Of a DNA stretch of 9,654 nt, positions 1 to 9,654 are shown piece by piece. The stretch spans positions 1 through 9,654 of the forward strand of contig CAKSZY010000050.1 in assembly GCA_934526015.1 (NCBI GenBank), read 5' to 3'. The notes beneath the pieces are model-generated. The model saw only the letters and a program-made list of their open reading frames with translations. It did no database searches and was not told where the DNA came from. The stretch's first letter is position 1. Each line of letters opens with the position of its first letter. A program made the position numbers and the translations under genes. Origin of the DNA: an uncultured Dokdonella sp. GTDB taxonomy: Bacteria; Pseudomonadota; Gammaproteobacteria; Xanthomonadales; Rhodanobacteraceae.

Positions 1-131
1 ACTATCAACAGCAGCGTGAGTTCGCCATGGCGGCGTGACTCACACCAACGAGTCTCCGAGATTCCCGGGGCGATTCACGAGACCTGGTTTCCGAAGCCAA
101 GGTCACCTATCCGGGCAAGGATCTCTACGAG

Positions 132-914
132 GTGCAACTACCCAACGCGCTCGGATACTCCCTCGAAATTCTCCCGGATCGGTACGACGCCATCGTCTGT
201 GACGAGGGCCAGGACTTCCGCGAGGAGTTCTGGGTTCCACTCGAGCTGCTACTGACCGACTACGACAGCAGCCCGCTGTACGTGTTCTACGACGACAACC
301 AGAACCTGTATGCCCGCGCAGGGACTTTCCCCATCCGCGACAAGCCGTTCTCGTTGACCACGAATTGCCGCAACACGGCACCGATTCACGAAGCCGCCTA
401 CAAGCACTACAAGGGTGTTCCAGTGAGTCCGCCTGACATTCAGGGTGATGGCGTTCAGTTTGACGAGTCGCCAAGTCGAGACCCACAGGCGGCCAAGATC
501 AATGCTCGCATCGTCGACCTTGTCGCGAGACAAGGTGTCGCGCCCGGTGACATCACGGTGCTGGTGGCCGATGCCCTGCACAAGGCCGAGTACTACGCTG
601 CCCTGAGAAGGCTTCCGTTGCCGAAGCCGGCAACTTGGCTTGAGGAGGGGGCTCGAGGCAAGTCCACGGTTCTGATCGACACCATCCAACGGTTCAAGGG
701 TCTCGAATCGCCGATCGTGATCTTGTGGGGCTTGGACACGATTGATTTGGCACAACGGCAAGAATTGCTGTACGTAGGCATGAGCCGCGCAAAATCGCTT
801 TTGATCATTGTCGCGCACACTCCCACATGCACAACGATCAAGAACATACCTCTTGAGGGGCACTATCCTGCCACCGACACGGCCTGCCTTGATGCCAATT
901 CGCGTTCGAAATAG
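132..914 (+). CDS. C-terminal part of a UvrD-like superfamily 1 helicase; N-terminally broken, probably a pseudogene
   Basis: The reading frame shows the later SF1 helicase motifs in order, numbered from the GTG at 132: motif II DEGQDF at 24-29, motif III FYDDNQ at 52-57, motif IV TTNCRNT at 76-82, motif V FKGLESP at 188-194, and motif VI YVGMSRAK at 214-221. Motif I (Walker A) and motif Ia, which bind ATP, are absent. The combination resembles the NERD-associated or ATP-binding UvrD_C_2 helicases, where Walker A lies many residues before DEGQ. The frame is open upstream to 39 and reads like family sequence (for example YPGKDLYEVQLPNAL), but an in-frame TGA at 36-38 closes it. The stop therefore falls inside the motor core. 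AAGGA at 117-121 could serve the GTG at 132, but I take that start as formal only. GC content is lower than in the neighbours, which suggests transfer. The helicase assignment is firm; loss of function is likely, unless the break is a sequencing error. Confidence 0.75.
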   Translation: MQLPNALGYSLEILPDRYDAIVCDEGQDFREEFWVPLELLLTDYDSSPLYVFYDDNQNLYARAGTFPIRDKPFSLTTNCRNTAPIHEAAYKHYKGVPVSPPDIQGDGVQFDESPSRDPQAAKINARIVDLVARQGVAPGDITVLVADALHKAEYYAALRRLPLPKPATWLEEGARGKSTVLIDTIQRFKGLESPIVILWGLDTIDLAQRQELLYVGMSRAKSLLIIVAHTPTCTTIKNIPLEGHYPATDTACLDANSRSK

Positions 915-952
915 GAGGCCGCGTCTGAAGGCCCTCCTACAGTCGGACTTTT
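912..952 (+). terminator. Terminator-like hairpin after the helicase gene
   Basis: The arms TAGGAGGCC (912-920) and GGCCCTCCTA (930-939) pair as a 9-bp stem with one bulged C and a 9-nt loop. The left arm starts in the TAG stop codon. A run of four T follows at 949-952, nine bases after the stem, so this is not a textbook intrinsic terminator. It may act for the helicase gene only, as leuS converges from the other side and ends at 1094. Confidence 0.4.
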
Positions 953-990
953 AACCATAGGATGTCATGGGTCGACCTGCGAGGCTTTCG

Positions 991-1055
991 TGGGCGCAGC
1001 TTGTTGCGCCCGGATACCGGGTTGCGTGGGGCTGGCGCAGCAAGCTGCGCTCTAC
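991..1055. repeat. GTAG-type REP doublet (two facing hairpins)
   Basis: The second unit, read on the minus strand, starts with GTAG (1055-1052) and then a perfect 7-bp hairpin with a 2-nt loop: GCGCAGC at 1035-1041, AA, GCTGCGC at 1044-1050. The first unit, on the plus strand at 992-1011, has arms GGGCGCA and TGCGCCC. It extends to 9 bp with one G-T pair and has GTGG in place of GTAG. The two share the GCGCAGCTTG core in opposite orientation. This matches the GTAG/REP design known in Stenotrophomonas, Xanthomonas and relatives, where RAYT transposases are thought to move such elements in trans. Its position between convergent genes is typical. Confidence 0.65.
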
Positions 1056-1093
1056 AAGATGCAGAGCGCTTGCGGCGCCGCGAAGGCAACCCC

Positions 1094-6902
<5,809 letters not shown>

Positions 6903-7020
6903 GCGGACATCTCCCGCCGGCGGCGAAGGCGCTCGCGGCGGACGGGATTCCCCGCAGTGCGACCCGGTGGCAGCGCCGTGATGCCCATCCTCGAATCCCC
7001 GTTGCCGTCCCGGCCGTCAC

Positions 7021-7026
7021 TTTATC
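7021..7026 (-). promoter_or_regulatory. Weak candidate -10 element for the kinase gene
   Basis: On the minus strand the divergent intergenic region (6903-7146) reads GATAAAGT here, its only AT-rich word. It matches TATAAT at 4/6 positions, but I see no convincing -35 at 16-18 bp. The leader would be about 110 nt. The rest of the intergenic region is GC-rich and shows no operator-like palindrome that I can support. Confidence 0.2.
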
Positions 7027-7069
7027 CTGCACGCGTCGCGCCTGCAGTCGGCGGGCGCCGGAGTGCCGG

Positions 7070-7078
7070 TGGTAGGCT
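7070..7078 (+). promoter_or_regulatory. Candidate extended -10 promoter for the amidohydrolase gene
   Basis: TGGTAGGCT contains an extended -10 (TGn) followed by TAGGCT, the same hexamer proposed for leuS. There is no clear -35, as is common for extended -10 promoters. Transcription would begin near 7085, about 60 bases before the start codon. This is pattern reading only. Confidence 0.3.
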
Positions 7079-7146
7079 CGCCGGGCGCGCATTCCCGCCG
7101 TGCGCCCGCAATCCCGTTCCCCGCCGCCCGCAACCGGATGACCGCC

Positions 7147-8472
7147 ATGCGCCCTGCCCTCCTGCTCGCCGTCGCGGCCGCCTCCGTTGCCGGCCACCAC
7201 CCCCACGCCGCCGCGGAATCCGCGCCGCCCACCGCGCTGACCGCACTGCATTGCGGGCAGCTCTTCGATGCCGCCCGGGGCAGCCTGCGCGGCGCCAGCA
7301 CCGTCCTCGTCGAGGGCCGCCGCATCCAGTCGGTCAGCGCCGGACACCATCTTCCCGAGGGCGCCCGCCGCATCGACCTCGCCGGCATGACCTGCCTGCC
7401 CGGCCTGATCGACCTGCACACCCACATCACCGGTGAAACCAGCGCGCGCAGCTACGAGGACGGCTTCCGCCTCGATCCGGCCGATCACGCCCTGCGCGGC
7501 ACCGCCTATGCGAAGCGCACGCTGCTGGCCGGCTTCACCACGATCCGCAACCTCGGCGACAGCGGCAATGCCTCGATCGCGCTGCGCAACGCGATCGAGC
7601 AGGGCTACGTGATCGGCCCGCGCATCTTCACCGCCGGCAAGTCGATCGGCACCACCGGCGGCCATGCCGACCCGACCAATGGCCGCAATGCCGAACTCGG
7701 CGGCGACCCCGGGCCGCAGGACGGCGTGGTCAACAGCGCCGACGACGCCCGCAAGGCCGTGCGCCAGCGCTACAAGGACGGTGCCGACCTCATCAAGATC
7801 ACCTCCACCGGCGGCGTGCTCTCGTATGCGCGCAACGGCCAGAACCCGCAGTTCACCGTCGCCGAGATCGAGGCCGTCGTCGCCACCGCGAAGGACTACG
7901 GCATGCGCGTCGCCGCACACGCGCACGGCGACGAGGGCATCCGCCGCGCGGTCGTCGCCGGCGTCGACTCGATCGAGCATGGCACCTTCATGAGCGATGC
8001 CACGATCGCGCTGATGAAGAAGCACGGCACCTGGTATGTGCCGACCCTGAGCGCCGGTGCCTTCGTCGCCGACAAGGCGAAGACGCCCGGCTACTACCCC
8101 GAGATCGTGCGGCCGAAGGCGCTGGCGATCGGCCCGCAGATCCAGCAGACGCTGGCGCGCGCCTGGCGGGCCGGCGTCAAGATCGCCTTCGGCACCGATG
8201 CCGCGGTCTATCCGCACGGCGGCAATGCCCACGAGTTCGTCCTCCTGGTCGAGGCCGGCATGCCGCCGGCGGCGGCGCTGCAGGCGGCAACCGTGCGTGC
8301 GGCCGAACTGCTCGACCAGAGCGCGCAGCTCGGCAGCCTCGACGCCGGCAAGTTCGCCGACCTCGTCGCGGTGCCCGGCGATCCGCTCGCCGACATCGAA
8401 GTGATGGAATCGGTGGCCTTCGTGATGAAGGACGGCGTCGTCCACAAGGCGCCTGCCGCAAGCGCCGATTGA
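7147..8472 (+). CDS. Secreted metal-dependent amidohydrolase, prolidase-like (Xaa-Pro dipeptidase group)
   Basis: 441 aa. A signal peptide is evident: [16 protein letters not shown] is hydrophobic and a cleavage site is likely after HAAA, so the enzyme probably works in the periplasm. The amidohydrolase metal ligands are all visible: HTH (H91, H93), K217 in LIKIT (the lysine usually carboxylated), H258 or H260 in [10 protein letters not shown]278 in SIEHGTF, and D351 in FGTDAA. The block [16 protein letters not shown] resembles the Caulobacter Cc2672 and Sgx9260 prolidase-type enzymes that cleave Xaa-Pro and related dipeptides. The exact substrate cannot be read from sequence, and imidazolonepropionase-like or other cyclic-amide activity remains possible. 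I chose the ATG at 7147 because GGA lies eight bases upstream; the ATG at 7138 (three residues more) is nearly as good. The gene is divergent from the kinase. The next gene starts 85 bp downstream. Confidence 0.92.
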   Translation: MRPALLLAVAAASVAGHHPHAAAESAPPTALTALHCGQLFDAARGSLRGASTVLVEGRRIQSVSAGHHLPEGARRIDLAGMTCLPGLIDLHTHITGETSARSYEDGFRLDPADHALRGTAYAKRTLLAGFTTIRNLGDSGNASIALRNAIEQGYVIGPRIFTAGKSIGTTGGHADPTNGRNAELGGDPGPQDGVVNSADDARKAVRQRYKDGADLIKITSTGGVLSYARNGQNPQFTVAEIEAVVATAKDYGMRVAAHAHGDEGIRRAVVAGVDSIEHGTFMSDATIALMKKHGTWYVPTLSAGAFVADKAKTPGYYPEIVRPKALAIGPQIQQTLARAWRAGVKIAFGTDAAVYPHGGNAHEFVLLVEAGMPPAAALQAATVRAAELLDQSAQLGSLDAGKFADLVAVPGDPLADIEVMESVAFVMKDGVVHKAPAASAD

Positions 8473-8557
8473 GCGCCGCCGGCGGCACGCAGGCGACACT
8501 GGCGGCACGGCCCGTGCCGGCGTAGCGTTGGCACACCTCCCCCGACGGTGGCATGCC

Positions 8558-9109
8558 ATGGCTTTCGACGCGAAGACCCCGCTGGCGCTGTACAAGGCAA
8601 ACCTCGAACTGCTGATGCGCATAGGCGCCCTGTTGCAGGAAAACCGGCAGCGCTGGACGAAACTCGGCGTGGCCGGCACCGACGACGCGATCCAGCGCAC
8701 CCTCGCGCAGACCGAGAAGCTGCTGACCAGCAACGACTGGTCCTCGGTGTCGGCGATGCCGGGCGAGTCGTTCTGGAGCGGCCTGCAACCGGATGCCTCG
8801 CTGCGCGGCAATCTCGACGCCGCGGTGAGCAGCCAGAGCACGTTCGCCAAGGGCATCAAGGAAGCCTTCACCGCCTGGCGCGAACAATGCGCCGACCTCA
8901 TCCGCGACGCCGGCGGCAAGTTGCCGGCGGCCTTCACCGTGAGCGCGACGGCGAGCGTCGGCAAGCCCGCCGCGAAAAAGCCCGCCGCGAAGAAGAAGGC
9001 AACGACGCGCAAGCCCGCGGCGAAAAAGAAGGCGGCGACGCGCAAGCCGGCTGCGAAGAAGCCGGCAGCGAAGAAGGCGCCGAAGAAGAAGGCGCGCGCC
9101 CGGCGTTGA
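8558..9109 (+). CDS. Phasin-like protein with histone H1-like Lys/Ala tail (PhaF/AlgP-like)
   Basis: 183 aa in two parts. Residues 1 to about 120 form an amphipathic helical region (LYKANLELLMRIGALLQENR, then a second helix ending KEAFTAWREQCADLI) that resembles the phasin family, proteins that coat polyhydroxyalkanoate granules. Residues 136-183 are almost entirely K, A, P, R and T, with five KPAAKK-type units and the end KKKARARR. This is the layout of Pseudomonas PhaF, which ties granules to the nucleoid, and the tail also resembles AlgP and histone H1. DNA binding by the tail is therefore a reasonable inference. The ATG at 8558 has GGTGG (8547-8551) six bases upstream. In-frame TTG and ATG upstream would add residues that do not look like the family. 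No PHA synthase or depolymerase is in the window, so a granule role is unproven. A nucleoid-associated role alone is the main alternative. Confidence 0.82.
   Translation: MAFDAKTPLALYKANLELLMRIGALLQENRQRWTKLGVAGTDDAIQRTLAQTEKLLTSNDWSSVSAMPGESFWSGLQPDASLRGNLDAAVSSQSTFAKGIKEAFTAWREQCADLIRDAGGKLPAAFTVSATASVGKPAAKKPAAKKKATTRKPAAKKKAATRKPAAKKPAAKKAPKKKARARR
8963..9106 (+). repeat. In-gene tandem repeat encoding the KPAAKK tail
   Basis: The end of the phasin-like gene is built from degenerate copies of AAGCCCGCCGCGAAGAAG, five in total and separated by one to several codons. Codons vary among copies (CCC/CCG, GCC/GCG/GCT/GCA, AAA/AAG), so the peptide is conserved more than the DNA. Copy number could vary between strains. 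Confidence 0.8.
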
Positions 9110-9121
9110 GAGGGCGCCTGC

Positions 9122-9151
9122 CATCCAGCCCGACGCGGAATCGCGTGGATG
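9122..9151 (+). terminator. Stem-loop downstream of the phasin-like gene, possible transcription end
   Basis: CATCC (9122-9126) pairs with GGATG (9147-9151), and inside them ACGCG (9133-9137) pairs with CGCGT (9142-9146) around a GAAT loop, leaving a 6-base bulge on the left. It lies 13 bases after the stop codon. No T run follows, so termination is only a possibility. Protection of the mRNA 3' end is another. Confidence 0.3.
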
Positions 9152-9170
9152 ATGGGCACCCGCCCCTGCC

Positions 9171-9264
9171 CCGTGGAGCGAAGCCTGCTCCGCGGCCTTG
9201 ATCCTTCGGCGCCACCCGCGCCGGGCAGCCCCGGCTTCACGGCAAAAGCAGCGGAGCAAGCTCC
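9171..9264. repeat. REP-like hairpin pair, GGAGC type
   Basis: The first hairpin is CCGTGGAGC (9171-9179) with GCTCCGCGG (9187-9195): 9 bp with one G-T pair and a 7-nt loop. The second is GGAGC-AA-GCTCC (9253-9264). Read on the minus strand, the second gives GGAGCTTGCTCCGC, so the pair shares its stem sequence in inverted orientation. It resembles the REP family at 991-1055 in design but not in stem sequence. Confidence 0.45.
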
Positions 9265-9308
9265 AAAATGCATTGGAATGCAGCGGCGCAACAGGAGATG
9301 GTGCATGC

Positions 9309-9407
9309 CTGTCCCTTATCCCCGTTGCGACGGGGAGAAGAGCCTGCCCCGGACTCGATCCGGGATGCGGCGGCAGCCGCGGATGAGGGGCGCTTTCGGG
9401 CTTCTTC
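9309..9407 (+). repeat. Hairpin repeat, copy 1, with a 24-nt net insertion
   Basis: Begins CTGTCCCTT and carries the hairpin CTTATCCCCGT (9315-9325), loop TGCG, ACGGGGAGAAG (9330-9340), with one mismatch. Its distal part, TGCGGCGGCAGCCGCGGATG (9366-9385), is followed by AGGGGCGCTTTCG, and the copy ends GGGCTTCTT. Compared with copy 3, the 25 bases at 9341-9365 replace a single G. Confidence 0.8.
9341..9365. repeat. Small hairpin inserted inside repeat copy 1
   Basis: This segment is absent from copies 2 and 3. It contains CCCGGA (9348-9353), loop CTCGA, TCCGGG (9359-9364), a 6-bp hairpin. CCCCGGACTTGATCCGGGG-like words are known as dispersed intergenic repeats in several proteobacteria, so it may be a repeat nested in a repeat. 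Confidence 0.45.
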
Positions 9408-9474
9408 TTCTGCAGCAGCCGATGAAACGGCGCTCGCGCACGGTTGCAGCGTCGATCGCACCCCACCTCCCACG

Positions 9475-9531
9475 GCCCCTCATCCGGTGCTGCCGCACCA
9501 CCTTCTCCCCGCTGGCGCGGGGCGAAGGGAC
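9475..9531 (-). repeat. Hairpin repeat, copy 2, inverted
   Basis: Read on the minus strand it gives GTCCCTTCGCCCCGCGCCAG, then CGGGGAGAAGGTGGTGCGGC, and ends CCGGATGAGGGGC, the same order as copies 1 and 3. Its stem has one mismatch, but the loop-closing pair is C-G where copies 1 and 3 have T-A. Similarity stops after GAGGGGC, so the CGCTTTCG tail of the other two copies is missing. Confidence 0.75.
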
Positions 9532-9580
9532 GGCAATCGCTGTCGCAAGAATGCAAGTTGCGTTTCAGAGAAAACGCCAG

Positions 9581-9654
9581 CTGTCCCTTCTCCCCGTGGC
9601 GACGGGGAGAAGGTGCGGCGGCAGCCGCGGATGAGGGGCGCTTTCGTGCTTCTT
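9581..9654 (+). repeat. Hairpin repeat, copy 3, running to the window edge
   Basis: Contains a perfect 11-bp hairpin: CTTCTCCCCGT (9587-9597), loop GGCG, ACGGGGAGAAG (9602-9612). A second stem, GCGGC/GCCGC, follows, then GGATGAGGGGCGCTTTCGTG and CTTCTT at the last base of the window. It matches copy 1 nearly base for base outside the insertion, and it is inverted relative to copy 2, with 49 bases between the two. Confidence 0.8.

Larger units (their letters stand above)
9110..9654. other. Gene-free, repeat-filled region at the right end
   Basis: These 545 bases contain open frames, but none shows a recognisable protein, a ribosome site or a sensible start. What they hold is structural: a stem-loop just after the phasin-like gene, a REP-like pair (9171-9264), a short inverted repeat TGCATT/AATGCA (9269-9282), three copies of one hairpin repeat (9309-9407, 9475-9531 inverted, 9581-9654), and a small hairpin GCGTTT/AAACGC (9560-9577) between the last two. 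No RNA gene was recognised. Confidence 0.7.

Noticed and set aside
16..255. Short plus-strand open frame over the helicase start
   Set aside because: Considered as the continuation of the helicase by frameshift, but no SF1 motif or family-like sequence could be read in it with confidence.
8475..8519. Two palindromes between the amidohydrolase and phasin-like genes (GCCGCCGGCGGC at 8475-8486; CGGCACGG/CCGTGCCG at 8503-8519)
   Set aside because: No T run and no repeat elsewhere in the window. GC-rich palindromes are expected by chance here, so I call neither a terminator nor an operator.
9149..9634. Open frame of 161 codons in the repeat region
   Set aside because: It runs straight through all three repeat copies, including the inverted one, has no ribosome site, and contains no recognisable protein sequence.
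9309..9654. CRISPR array
   Set aside because: Repeat copies are unevenly spaced, differ in orientation and length, and are themselves long hairpins. There are no regular spacers and no cas genes.

Overview
The window is GC-rich chromosomal DNA. It looks like a gammaproteobacterium of the Lysobacterales (Xanthomonadales) type. This placement is an inference from three things: the bacterial LeuRS, the membrane-anchored Ser/Thr kinase with a TPR domain, and the intergenic repeats (GTAG-type REP hairpins and CTTCTCCCCG-type hairpin repeats). The genus cannot be fixed from the sequence alone.

Layout. Bases 1-914 (+) hold the C-terminal part of a UvrD-like superfamily 1 helicase. Its N-terminal motor half is missing, and an in-frame stop lies just upstream. 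Hand counts give about 50-60% GC in two stretches of this gene, against about 70% in a stretch of leuS. Bases 915-1093 lie between convergent genes and carry a terminator-like hairpin and a REP doublet. leuS (leucyl-tRNA synthetase) runs from 3805 down to 1094 on the minus strand. Upstream of it, also on the minus strand, is a 1001-aa transmembrane Ser/Thr protein kinase with C-terminal TPR repeats (6902-3897). A 244-bp region with divergent starts separates the kinase from a secreted amidohydrolase of the prolidase-like group (+, 7147-8472). A 183-aa phasin-like protein with a lysine/alanine-rich histone-like tail follows (+, 8558-9109). Bases 9110-9654 contain no credible gene. They hold a REP-like pair and three copies of one hairpin repeat, one of them inverted, and the last copy reaches the window edge.

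How the genes work together. I see no single operon or dedicated system. leuS is housekeeping. The kinase is a membrane signalling protein that lacks the adjacent ECF sigma factor often seen with such kinases. The amidohydrolase is probably a periplasmic di- or oligopeptide hydrolase. The phasin-like protein probably links polyhydroxyalkanoate granules and DNA. The least ordinary parts are the broken, lower-GC helicase beside leuS, where lptE-holA would usually follow, and the repeat cluster at the right end.
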